Source of the DNA: Myxococcus stipitatus DSM 14675
GTDB lineage: Bacteria; Myxococcota; Myxococcia; Myxococcales; Myxococcaceae
NCBI RefSeq assembly: GCF_000331735.1
Contig: NC_020126.1
Coordinates: 9,303,501 to 9,367,500, forward strand
DNA length: 64,000 nt
Direction: 5' to 3'
The position numbers and the translations under genes are program-made. Shown piece by piece: positions 10,028-17,938 of the stretch (positions are counted from its first letter, which is position 1; each line of letters begins with the position of its first letter). The notes beneath the pieces are model-generated. The model was not told the DNA's origin, ran no database searches, and saw nothing but the letters and a program-made list of their open reading frames with translations.

Positions 10028-11533
10028 ATGAAGGGAAGCAGACGCGCGGTGGTCCTGGGCCTGGTCCTGACGCTCGCGGGCTGTCGCAAGGGGAAGGAAG
10101 AAGCCCCCGCCCCGCTTCCCCCGACGCCCGCGGAAGCCCCCGCGCCAGGAGCACCTCCCTCCCAGCAACAGGCCCTGCCGCCGGACATGCGGCGGGCGCT
10201 GAGCTCCATCGCGCCGCTGGTGGAGTCGGTGAAGGCCGCCGTCGTCAACGTGGAGGTGCGCGACGCCGCGCCGTCCCACCAGGACACGCCCTGGAATGGC
10301 GAAGGCCCGGACTCCCCCTTCGGGGAGGAGTCGCCCTTCGGCGCACCGTTCGACGGGCCTCGCGAGGACGCACCCCGCCAGGGCCTGGGCTCCGGCTTCG
10401 TCGTGGACGCGCGCGGACTGGTGCTCACCAACAACCACGTGGTGGAAGGTGCCACCCGGATTCGAGTGCAATTCCCTGACGGGAAGGAGATGGACGCCAA
10501 GGTGCTGGGCAGGGACCCGCTCACGGACGTGGCGGTGCTCAAGCTCCAGGGCGATGTGAAGGGGCTCCCCGTGGTGCGGCTGGGGGACTCGGACGCGATG
10601 CGCGTGGGCGACTGGGTGGTGGCCATCGGCAACCCGTTCGGCCTGGCCTCCAGCGTCAGCCTGGGCATCGTCTCCGCCAAGGCCCGCGACATCCAGGCGG
10701 GCCCCTTCGACGACTTCCTCCAGACGGACGCGGCCATCAACCCGGGCAACTCCGGCGGCCCGCTGTTCAACCTCCACGGCGAGGTGGTGGGCATCAACAC
10801 CGCCATCGCGGGCCAGGGCTCGGGCATCGGCTTCGCGGTGCCCAGCTCGCTGGTGAAGGAGCTGCTGCCCCAGTTGGAGAAGCAGGGCTCCGTCACGCGC
10901 GGCTGGCTGGGGGTCGCCGTGCAGGAGCTGACGCCGGACCTGGGCAGCGCGCTGGGCGTGCCCACCGGCAAGGGCGCCGTCGTCACGGAGGTCAACGAAG
11001 GCACGCCCGCCGCCGAGGCGGGGCTGAAGCCCGACGACGTCATCGTCTCCGCGGGCGGGCATCCCATCGCCTCCGGCCACGCGCTCACGCGCACCATCGC
11101 GCTCGAGGCGCCGGGCTCCACGCTGCCGCTCACGCTCTACCGGGAGGGCAAGAAGCAGGAGGTGGTGGTGACGCTGGGGACACGTCCGGACCTGGAGGGC
11201 GTGGCGTCGCGCGAGCCCTCGCCGGAGCAGGAGGAGTCACCGCAGCAGCGCGTGGGGCTGAGCCTGTCGGACATGGACTCGCGGCTGGCGCGGGCCCAGG
11301 GCCTGCCGCGCGCCGGGGCGCTGGTGACGGAGGTGGTGCCGGGCTCCAACGCCGAGCGCGCGGGCCTGGTGCCGGGCATGGTGGTGGTGGAGGCCGCGGG
11401 AGAAACGGTGCGCCGGGCCTCCGACCTGGCGCGCGTGGTGCGGGATGCGCCCCCGGGCGACGCCCTGCTCCTGCGCGTGGCGGTGCCCGGTGGAGGCCGC
11501 GTGCTGCGCGCCCTCACCGTGCCGAAGCAGTGA
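10028..11533 (+). CDS. htrA: HtrA/Deg-type periplasmic serine protease (lipoprotein), two PDZ domains
   Basis: 501 aa. The signal peptide ends in a lipobox (LAGC, Cys19), so unlike soluble DegP this copy should be membrane-anchored. A Pro/Ala linker leads to a trypsin-like domain with catalytic His137 (TNNHVVEG), Asp167 (LTDVAVL) and Ser242 (PGNSGGPL). Two PDZ domains follow (about 285-385 and 415-495; GWLGVAVQEL, GTPAAEAGLK, GSNAERAGLV). Such proteases degrade or refold damaged envelope proteins. The ATG at 10028 has GGGGAGG upstream and begins a proper signal peptide, unlike an in-frame ATG at 9995. Its 3' end overlaps the convergent YdcF-like gene by 20 bases. Confidence 0.93.
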   Translation: MKGSRRAVVLGLVLTLAGCRKGKEEAPAPLPPTPAEAPAPGAPPSQQQALPPDMRRALSSIAPLVESVKAAVVNVEVRDAAPSHQDTPWNGEGPDSPFGEESPFGAPFDGPREDAPRQGLGSGFVVDARGLVLTNNHVVEGATRIRVQFPDGKEMDAKVLGRDPLTDVAVLKLQGDVKGLPVVRLGDSDAMRVGDWVVAIGNPFGLASSVSLGIVSAKARDIQAGPFDDFLQTDAAINPGNSGGPLFNLHGEVVGINTAIAGQGSGIGFAVPSSLVKELLPQLEKQGSVTRGWLGVAVQELTPDLGSALGVPTGKGAVVTEVNEGTPAAEAGLKPDDVIVSAGGHPIASGHALTRTIALEAPGSTLPLTLYREGKKQEVVVTLGTRPDLEGVASREPSPEQEESPQQRVGLSLSDMDSRLARAQGLPRAGALVTEVVPGSNAERAGLVPGMVVVEAAGETVRRASDLARVVRDAPPGDALLLRVAVPGGGRVLRALTVPKQ

Positions 11534-12164
11534 CGTCCGGGCTCGGCGCGTCCGCGGGCTCACGCGCGAGCAACACGAGCGGGTGCAGCAGCAGCGCCAC
11601 GGCCTCGCGCACCGTCCAGTAGGCCCGGTCCACCAGGTGGATGTTCCGCTCCGTCAGCAGCGCGGGGCTGGTGGTCACCTCGAAGCCGTTGAGCCGGAAG
11701 TACTGGCGCGCGCGCAGGAGGTGATACGGGTCCGACACCACGACGACGCGGCGGGCATCCAGCGCGCGCAGGAGCTTCGCCGTCAGGCGCGCGTTGTCAG
11801 CGGTGGAGTGGCTGGACTCCTCCAGCGTGCACGCCTCCGGTGGCACCCCCATCCGCGTCGCCAGCTCCATCATCACCCGCGCCTCCGAGGGCGGGTTCAC
11901 CCCCACGCCTCCGGAGAAGATGAGCCGGGGCGCCACGCCGCGCTTGTACAGCTCGACGGCCTTCTCCGTGCGAGCCCTCAGCGGCCCCGAGGCCACCCCG
12001 CCCGCCAGCACACGAGCGCCCAGCACCACCACGGCGTCGGAGGGCGCGGCGCGCTCGCGCTGGCCGAAGCGGTCCACCCACCACGCCACGCCGAAGACGC
12101 CGCACGTCATCACGCCCACGGACACGACGACGAACCGGCGCACCCGTCCGGGCCGCGCACTCAT
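11514..12164 (-). CDS. YdcF/SanA-family (DUF218) membrane protein
   Basis: 216 aa with one N-terminal membrane segment (VVVSVGVMTCGVFGVAWW) followed by a DUF218 domain: DAVVVLGARV, ARTEKAVELYKRG, IFSGGVG, EESSHSTADNARL and VVVSDPYHLLRA. Members of the family bind nucleotides or affect cell-envelope processes; exact activity is unknown. The start is uncertain: the ATG at 12164 lacks a Shine-Dalgarno sequence, and the reading frame stays open upstream to 12341 with several alternative starts. It converges on the htrA gene with overlapping ends. Confidence 0.8.
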   Translation of the reverse strand: MSARPGRVRRFVVVSVGVMTCGVFGVAWWVDRFGQRERAAPSDAVVVLGARVLAGGVASGPLRARTEKAVELYKRGVAPRLIFSGGVGVNPPSEARVMMELATRMGVPPEACTLEESSHSTADNARLTAKLLRALDARRVVVVSDPYHLLRARQYFRLNGFEVTTSPALLTERNIHLVDRAYWTVREAVALLLHPLVLLAREPADAPSPDVTASAR

Positions 12165-12352
12165 CGAAAGGGGAGGCACGGCGCGCACGTTAGCCGCGAG
12201 CGGCTCGCCCGTCCGCACGTCTGGCGAGGAAGGTGGCTTGCCCCATGGGGCACCGCGTCGTGCCCTCGAGGGTCGGGTGACTGCCCGCGAGGGAGGGAGG
12301 ACGGCGCGCCGCTGGACGAGGAGCCCGCGCGTGGGCTCCAATCCGCCGGGTG

Positions 12353-12736
12353 ATGACTCCCGATGAGGTGTCGAAGGCGCTCACGGACGTGGAGTTGGTG
12401 CCGTGCGCGGAGATGGCCCTGGCGGATGCGCGGCGGCTGGTGGACGCCTGCCTGGAGGCGGACGTCCCGGCGCTCGTTCATCGCGAGGCGTGCGCGAAGC
12501 CGGGCTGCAGCCCCAAGTTCCAGGTGCTGGTGCGGCCCGAGGACGGCGTGCGCGTGGCCACGCTCCTCCAGCAGCGCTGGATGGACAGCATCCAGCGAGA
12601 GGGCGTGCTGGCGGAAGGCGCCGCGCCCTTCGCGCTGCCCGCGACGGAGGACGGCGAGCCGCCATGTCCGGCCTGCGGCACCGTGGCGCCCCTGGTGGCG
12701 GGGGCCTGCGCGGACTGTGGTCTTCAGCTCGAGTAG
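12353..12736 (+). CDS. Small protein with C-terminal zinc ribbon, unknown function
   Basis: 127 aa, not recognised with confidence. The N-terminal part (about residues 10-75) resembles short DUF2007-like modules (ELVPCAEMALADARRLVDAC.. VRVATLLQQ). The C-terminus has CPACG...CADCG, two CxxC pairs that should bind one zinc. The ATG at 12353 is used; a GTG directly before it is possible. It is followed after 49 bases by another unknown gene in the same direction, so they may be cotranscribed. Confidence 0.7.
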   Translation: MTPDEVSKALTDVELVPCAEMALADARRLVDACLEADVPALVHREACAKPGCSPKFQVLVRPEDGVRVATLLQQRWMDSIQREGVLAEGAAPFALPATEDGEPPCPACGTVAPLVAGACADCGLQLE

Positions 12737-12785
12737 GACCCGCGGCGTCCGCGCGGGGTCATGTGGCACGTGGAGGTAGACGCGG

Positions 12786-13337
12786 ATGGAAGTCAAAGGC
12801 GTGGCGTTCCTGGCACGGCAGCAGATGGTGGCGGAGGAGCACGGCGAGCAGGCCTGGCGAACGTTCATGGAGGAGATGAAGAAGCGCGAGCCCGTCTTCG
12901 CGCAGCCGGTCCTCCCGGTGACACGCCTGCCCGTGGATGCGTTCCTGCGGCTCAACGAGGCGCTGCTCAAGCGCTTCTATGGCGGTGACCCGACCACGTG
13001 GTGGCACTTCGGCGTGAAGTCCGCCGAGTACGCGCTGGGCAAGGGGCAGCTCAAGGCGATGTTCAGCCCGGGCGACTTCCGCCGCTTCCTCTTCTTCACG
13101 CCGGGAATCTGGAAGGGCTACTTCACGGAAGGCTCCATCGAGGTCCAGCCCGGGACGGGCTCCACGGACCTGCGCATCCTCGGCGTGCCCAAGCCGCACG
13201 TGTACTTCGAGCTGTCGGTGATGGGCTTCGCGGCGGGCGGGCTGACAGCGCTCGGCGCGAAGGACTTGAAACACGAGGTGCTCAAGGGCTTCGCGAAGGG
13301 AGACCCGGAGGTCTTCTACCGTTTCAACGTGAGCTGA
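12786..13337 (+). CDS. Unknown protein, possible H-NOX/4-vinyl-reductase-like sensor fold
   Basis: 183 aa, no signal peptide or membrane segment. The opening pattern VKGVAFLARQ..VAEEHGEQAWRTFM, a central WWHFGVKSAEYAL segment and the closing alternation of beta-strands and FAAGGLTALGAKD recall the layout of heme-NO-binding (H-NOX) and related myxobacterial sensor-like proteins, but no diagnostic heme motif can be asserted. The ATG is the natural start of the ORF. A strong hairpin follows the gene. Another protein of similar size and shape is encoded at 53582-54079. Confidence 0.65.
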   Translation: MEVKGVAFLARQQMVAEEHGEQAWRTFMEEMKKREPVFAQPVLPVTRLPVDAFLRLNEALLKRFYGGDPTTWWHFGVKSAEYALGKGQLKAMFSPGDFRRFLFFTPGIWKGYFTEGSIEVQPGTGSTDLRILGVPKPHVYFELSVMGFAAGGLTALGAKDLKHEVLKGFAKGDPEVFYRFNVS

Positions 13338-13353
13338 GCGGAACAGGTGCGGT

Positions 13354-13386
13354 GTGGCGCACGGGAGGAGACTCCACGTGCGCCAC
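13354..13386. terminator. Strong bidirectional hairpin
   Basis: GTGGCGCACG (13354-13363) pairs perfectly with CGTGCGCCAC (13377-13386); GGAG/CTCC continues the stem inside the loop. It lies 16 bases after one stop and 17 bases before the end of the convergent gene, an ideal place for a shared terminator. Confidence 0.7.
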
Positions 13387-13403
13387 GAATTCCGAGCCGA
13401 GGC

Positions 13404-14027
13404 TCAGGCGCCGCGACGGCGCAGACGCGCGCCGAGCAGCATCAGCGCCGCGCCGAGCAGCGGCACGCCGCCCGTGGCGGAGCAGCCGCCCTTGTCGTCC
13501 CCACCGCCGCCGCCGCCGTCACCCACCTTCACCTTGAACGTGGTGGTGGCGGAGGAGTCACCCGTCTCATCCCCCGTGCCATTCACCGAGTTGCCCGCGC
13601 CGTACAGGGTGAGGGTGGTGCCGGAGGAGGGGGCCACGAGGGTGAAATCGAAGCGGACCTCGCCGTTGGCGAAGGCCTTCGGGGTGGTGTGGGTGAGCTC
13701 GCCAGCAATCTTCTTGGAGCCGGCGCCCCCGGTGAGCGCGCCAGTGCCATCCACCGAGACGTTGTAGCCACCCTTGACGGCGGGGCCGCCCTTGATGACG
13801 AGGGAGTAGTTGCCCGTCTGCCCGGGCTCGAGGGACGAAGGACCGTCGAAGGTCACGGTGGGGCCCGTGGTGCCGGAGCGGGTGTGGCAACCCGAGGTCG
13901 CGCACGTCCGCGCTGCGTCCTGACCGCTGTGGCCCGTCTGGCCGGTGGCATAGGCGAACGCAGAACCCGAGACGAGGCACGCCGCCATCGCACCGGCAAC
14001 TCCGAGAGACGGAAGAAACGACCGCAT
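13404..14027 (-). CDS. Exported choice-of-anchor/Reeler-like protein with MYXO-CTERM-type tail
   Basis: 207 aa. The signal peptide ends near GSAFA. The mature start YATGQTGHSG..TCATSGCHT resembles choice-of-anchor V proteins and contains a CX4CH motif that could bind c-type heme or form a disulfide. A beta-sandwich follows (ELTHTTPKAFANGEVRFDF). The end has a poly-Gly stretch, a cysteine (GGCSATGG), a hydrophobic segment (VPLLGAALMLLGA) and Arg-rich RLRRRGA, the pattern of myxobacterial sorting tails. The ATG at 14027 has GGGAGG five bases upstream. Function unknown; surface location is inferred. Confidence 0.82.
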   Translation of the reverse strand: MRSFLPSLGVAGAMAACLVSGSAFAYATGQTGHSGQDAARTCATSGCHTRSGTTGPTVTFDGPSSLEPGQTGNYSLVIKGGPAVKGGYNVSVDGTGALTGGAGSKKIAGELTHTTPKAFANGEVRFDFTLVAPSSGTTLTLYGAGNSVNGTGDETGDSSATTTFKVKVGDGGGGGGDDKGGCSATGGVPLLGAALMLLGARLRRRGA

Positions 14028-14098
14028 GAAGCCTCCCAATGGGAACAACGCTGAGGGGAATGGGGGCTCCTTCTTAGCGCGACACACCCGCGCTTCAC

Positions 14099-14116
14099 AG
14101 CACCTCTCCAGGTGCT
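14099..14116. terminator. Hairpin downstream of the DUF4336 gene
   Basis: AGCACCT and AGGTGCT form a 7-bp stem with a 4-base loop (CTCC). It lies 83 bases past the end of the gene at 14199 and 72 bases upstream of the start at 14027. Confidence 0.4.
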
Positions 14117-14198
14117 CGCGCGGGCCCACCACACAGGTCGACCCTGACCCGCGCTGCTCTCGTGCTCGCAGCGCGGAAGAATCCACCAAGGCTGCCCT

Positions 14199-14888
14199 TC
14201 ACTTCGCGAGGCGCTGGAAGGCCTCGCGCAGCGCATCCGGCGCGCCCTGCTCCATCACATCTCCGTGACACACCAGCACCCGCTGGATGTCCCACGCGAG
14301 CACCTGGTCCAGGGACGCGCGCACCGCGGGCCGGTCCTTGATGACCATCTTGGTGATGACGGTGGGAGACAGCCGCTGCCACGCGCCATTGAGCTTCAGA
14401 TACATCCGGGTGAGCCACGAGTTCGAGCGGTGGATGTTGAAGGACATGTCCGTGAGCAGGACCGTCTTGCTGGGGCGATGGAAGAACACGAACTCGTCCA
14501 GCATCGGCATGCCGCGCACGGCCACCTGCTCGATGCCTTCCACCGCGGGGCCACTCTCCAGCTCCGCGTCGATGCGCAGGTCGGGCCGCTTGCGGCGCAG
14601 GCCCGCGGGCGCCAGCACCTTCGCTTCGGGATAGGCCGCCGCCCAGTCCCCCACCTTCAGGTGGTGCATCAGGTTGGGCGCCACCAGGAAGCGCACCGGG
14701 CCCAGCGCATCCACCGCCGCGCGCAGCTCGGGCGTGAGGGCGACGGGCGAATGCACCCACAGTCCGCCATCCGGCAAGCGGATGAGCGTCATCCGGCCTC
14801 CCAGGTCGAAGGCTCCCATCCGGAAGGGGATGCTCAGGGTGTGGACCTGGCCTGCCACCGCATGAAACATGGGGGTCGTCCTCAGCAT
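14199..14888 (-). CDS. DUF4336 protein (metallo-beta-lactamase-like fold)
   Basis: 229 aa. The pattern LRTTPMFHAVAGQVHTLS, MTLIRLPDGGLWVHSPV, VRFLVAPNLMHHLKVGDWAAAYP, VFFHRPSKTVLLTDMSFN and VLVCHGDVME matches the DUF4336 family, which keeps a beta-lactamase-like arrangement (HH.., D, H) with altered metal residues. Substrate unknown. The ATG at 14888 is preceded by GGAGG at eight bases. It stands alone, divergent from proS. Confidence 0.82.
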   Translation of the reverse strand: MLRTTPMFHAVAGQVHTLSIPFRMGAFDLGGRMTLIRLPDGGLWVHSPVALTPELRAAVDALGPVRFLVAPNLMHHLKVGDWAAAYPEAKVLAPAGLRRKRPDLRIDAELESGPAVEGIEQVAVRGMPMLDEFVFFHRPSKTVLLTDMSFNIHRSNSWLTRMYLKLNGAWQRLSPTVITKMVIKDRPAVRASLDQVLAWDIQRVLVCHGDVMEQGAPDALREAFQRLAK

Positions 14889-15071
14889 GGGTCGTCCTCC
14901 TCGCGTGAGTCGGGCGCGCATCCTGCCCCCCCGGCGGTGAGCCCCACAACACCCGCCCGCCCCCCGAGGTGACTACCGGACGCCCCTGCGGGCGACTGGG
15001 GCGTTGATTTCCGGGTGAGCCCATCGTAGGCAACCGTCCTCTTTCCACGACTGAAGAAGGGTGCTCCGCAC

Positions 15072-16505
15072 ATGGCCGAGAAGCTCACGCCCCGCGAAAA
15101 GGGCTTTTCCGAGTGGTACGTCGACCTGGTCCAGAAGGCGAAGCTCGCCGACTACTCGGACGTGAAGGGCTGCATGGTCATCCGGCCCAACGGCTATGCC
15201 ATCTGGGAGAACATGCAGCGCGTCCTGGACAAGATGTTCAAGGACCTGGGGCACAAGAACGCCTACTTCCCGCTGCTCATCCCCGAGAGCTACCTGAAGA
15301 AGGAGGCCGAGCACGTCGAGGGCTTCAACCCCCAGCTCGCCGTCGTCACCCACGCGGGCGGCGCCAAGCTCGAGGAGCCCTACGTCATCCGGCCCACGTC
15401 GGAGACCATCATCAACCGCAGCTTCGCCAAGTGGGTGCAGAGCTACCGGGACCTGCCCCTGCTCATCAACCAGTGGGCGAACGTCATGCGCTGGGAGATG
15501 CGCACCCGCCTGTTCCTGCGCACCACCGAGTTCCTCTGGCAGGAAGGTCACACCTGTCACGAGACGGAGGAGGACGCGGAGAAGGAGACGCTCCAGATGC
15601 TGGAGGTCTACCGCACCTTCGCGGAGGACTACATGGCCATGCCCGTGATGACGGGCCGCAAGTCGGAGTCGGAGCGGTTCGCCGGCGCCCTGCGCACGTA
15701 CAGCATCGAGGCCATGATGCAGGACAAGAAGGCCCTGCAGGCCGGCACCAGCCACAACCTGGGACAGAACTTCGCCAAGGCCTTCGAGACGAAGTTCCAG
15801 GGCCGCGACGGCCGCGAGCACTTCGTGTGGCAGACGTCGTGGGGTGTCTCCACGCGCCTCATCGGCGGCCTCATCATGACCCACTCGGATGACTCGGGTC
15901 TCATCGTCCCGCCGAAGCTCGCCACCAACCACGTGGTCATCATCCCCATCGCGGGCAAGGCCACGGACGTGGAGAAGTCCCAGGTGCTCGCCAAGAGCCA
16001 CGCGCTCGCCGCGGACCTGCGCAAGGCGGGCCTGGGCGTCGTCGTGGACGACGACGAGAGCAAGGGCCCGGGCTTCAAGTACTTCGAGCACGAGCTCGTC
16101 GGCACCTGCGTCCGCATCGAGATTGGCCCCAAGGACCTGGCCAAGGACTCGTGCGTCATGGTGCGCCGCGACCTGAAGCAGAAGGAGTTCATCCCGCTGG
16201 GCGAGGCCGTCACCAAGGCGCAGGCCATGCTGGACGACATGCAGAAGGCCCTGTTCCAGAAGGCGAAGGACTTCCGCGACTCGCACACCTTCGAGGTCAA
16301 CTCCTACGAGGAGATGAAGGAGAAGGCGGACGCGGGCTTCCTCCTGGCGCACTGGAACCTGGACGCCAAGGTGGAGGCACGCATCAAGGAGGAGACGGGC
16401 CTCACCACGCGCAACCGGCCCTTCGCCCTCGAGCAGGAGCCGGGCAAGTGCGTCGTCACCGGTGAGCCCTCGCCGGGCCGCATCGTGTTCTCCAAGGCGT
16501 ACTGA
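15072..16505 (+). CDS. proS: Prolyl-tRNA synthetase, short archaeal/eukaryote-like type
   Basis: 477 aa class II synthetase charging tRNA-Pro. It lacks the roughly 180-residue editing insertion of the E. coli-type enzyme and carries the C-terminal zinc-like extension region of the archaeal/eukaryotic form. Motif 2 region RWEMRTRLFLRTTEFLWQEGHT, the RPTSETII loop, AGTSHNLGQNFA and motif 3 TSWGVSTRLIGGLIM are all present, then an anticodon-binding domain starting at VVIIPI. This form is usual in Myxococcota and several other phyla. Terminates at a long hairpin shared with the convergent cyclase gene. Confidence 0.96.
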   Translation: MAEKLTPREKGFSEWYVDLVQKAKLADYSDVKGCMVIRPNGYAIWENMQRVLDKMFKDLGHKNAYFPLLIPESYLKKEAEHVEGFNPQLAVVTHAGGAKLEEPYVIRPTSETIINRSFAKWVQSYRDLPLLINQWANVMRWEMRTRLFLRTTEFLWQEGHTCHETEEDAEKETLQMLEVYRTFAEDYMAMPVMTGRKSESERFAGALRTYSIEAMMQDKKALQAGTSHNLGQNFAKAFETKFQGRDGREHFVWQTSWGVSTRLIGGLIMTHSDDSGLIVPPKLATNHVVIIPIAGKATDVEKSQVLAKSHALAADLRKAGLGVVVDDDESKGPGFKYFEHELVGTCVRIEIGPKDLAKDSCVMVRRDLKQKEFIPLGEAVTKAQAMLDDMQKALFQKAKDFRDSHTFEVNSYEEMKEKADAGFLLAHWNLDAKVEARIKEETGLTTRNRPFALEQEPGKCVVTGEPSPGRIVFSKAY

Positions 16506-16529
16506 GCCGCCTGTCGCGCGCGCCTCACG

Positions 16530-16572
16530 GAAGGGCCGTGGGAGGAGCCTCGTGCTCCCCTCGCGGCCCTTC
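16530..16572. terminator. Nested hairpin between proS and the adenylate cyclase gene
   Basis: GAAGGGCCG (16530-16538) pairs with CGGCCCTTC (16564-16572); inside it GGGAG (16540-16544) pairs with CTCCC (16555-16559). It lies 25 bases after proS and 14 bases before the end of the convergent gene, so it can serve both. Confidence 0.65.
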
Positions 16573-16585
16573 GCCGTTTCGCGCC

Positions 16586-17833
16586 TCAGCCCGCGATGAC
16601 GCGCGGAGGGTGCCTCGCGGGGACGAAGGTGGACACGGGCTCGCTCTTGCCCGCGACGGGCAGGGGCGCGGCGGGCTCGAAGTGGACGCCAGGGTCCTCC
16701 TCGCAGCGCACGCGCGTGGCCTCCGACACCAGCATGGCCACGCCGACCTTCTTGGTGAGCCCCTCAATCCGGCTGGCCAGGTTCACCGCGTCGCCAATCA
16801 CCGTGTACTCGCGGCGCTGCTCGCTGCCCACGTCCCCCACGACGACGCGCCCGGTGTGGATGCCGATGCCGATGCGCAGCGGCTCCTCGCCGCGCGCCAC
16901 GCGCTCGGTGTTGAGCGACTCCAGCGCCTCCAGCATGGCCAGGCCACACGCGACGGCGGCCTTCGGGTGTCCGGGCAGATCCATGGGCGCGCCGAAGTAC
17001 GCGAGGATGCCGTCGCCGATGAACTTGTCGAGCGTCCCGCCATGGCGGAACACCACCTCCACCATGCGCGTCAGGTACTCGTTGAGCAGCGTCACGACCT
17101 GAGGGCTGTCCATCCGCTCGGACATCGACGTGAAGCCTCGGATGTCCGAGAACAGCAGCGTCACCTCGCGGTGCTCGCCTCGGCCCGTGTCCGAGCCCTG
17201 CTGGGCAATCCGCCGCGCCACCTCGGGTGAGAAGTAGCGCCCCAGCCGCGCCAGGCTCACCTCTTCTCGCGCCACCTGCTGCACCAGCCCCAGCACCTGC
17301 CGGGTGATGAACGCCGACGAGAGCGCGCCCAGCACCATCACCAGCACGATGCCCGGCAGCAGCAACTCCCACTGAATCCCCGCCAGAATCACCAGCCCCA
17401 TCTCCAGGCCGATGGCCAGCGCCGTGGCCAGCACCACGGTGACACGCGACAGCGTCACCAGCGACGCGAGCACCACGAGCACGATGTAGACGCCCAGCGC
17501 CAGCAGCGCCGTGGGCACCCCGTTCTCGTTCTGCACCGTGCGGATGGCCATGCCCTGGAGCGCGAAGATGGCGGGCATGTCCAGGAACACGAGCCCCAGC
17601 GCGGGGACGCGTCCCAGGGCCGGGAAGCGCCGCGCGCCCGCCCACAGGGCCAGGGCCAGGAGCAGGTATGCGCCCAGCACACCCATGGGCATGCGCCACT
17701 CGAACACCCAGGACATCCCCAGCCAGCACGTCACGGCGATGACGCGGAACCGGTTGAGCCACTCACCGACTTGCGCGCGCCACGCCTCCAGGCGCCGCTG
17801 GAGGGTGTCCTCGACCTGGGGGAGCATTCGCAT
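16586..17833 (-). CDS. Membrane-bound class III adenylate/guanylate cyclase
   Basis: 415 aa. The N-terminal half holds five to six membrane segments (about residues 28-195), followed by a short linker (REEVSLARLGRYFSPEVARRI) and a C-terminal class III cyclase domain (about 225-395). Metal-binding aspartates are in LLFSDIRGFTSMSERM and FIGDGILAYFG; the substrate-site lysine (LDKFIGD) favours ATP over GTP, and the transition-state residues lie in GDAVNLASRIE. It should make cAMP in response to an unknown membrane signal. cNMP-binding histidine kinases encoded at 50-53 kb could respond to such a signal, but no link is shown. Confidence 0.92.
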   Translation of the reverse strand: MRMLPQVEDTLQRRLEAWRAQVGEWLNRFRVIAVTCWLGMSWVFEWRMPMGVLGAYLLLALALWAGARRFPALGRVPALGLVFLDMPAIFALQGMAIRTVQNENGVPTALLALGVYIVLVVLASLVTLSRVTVVLATALAIGLEMGLVILAGIQWELLLPGIVLVMVLGALSSAFITRQVLGLVQQVAREEVSLARLGRYFSPEVARRIAQQGSDTGRGEHREVTLLFSDIRGFTSMSERMDSPQVVTLLNEYLTRMVEVVFRHGGTLDKFIGDGILAYFGAPMDLPGHPKAAVACGLAMLEALESLNTERVARGEEPLRIGIGIHTGRVVVGDVGSEQRREYTVIGDAVNLASRIEGLTKKVGVAMLVSEATRVRCEEDPGVHFEPAAPLPVAGKSEPVSTFVPARHPPRVIAG

Positions 17834-17938
17834 GAGCGGGCCACGCTAGTCCGCTTCGGCGGCACCCGGTCAATCGGCGTGCGACACCGCCTGGCCGTCT
17901 GTTTGCCCTCGAATGCGCCACTGAGTGACAATAACCAC

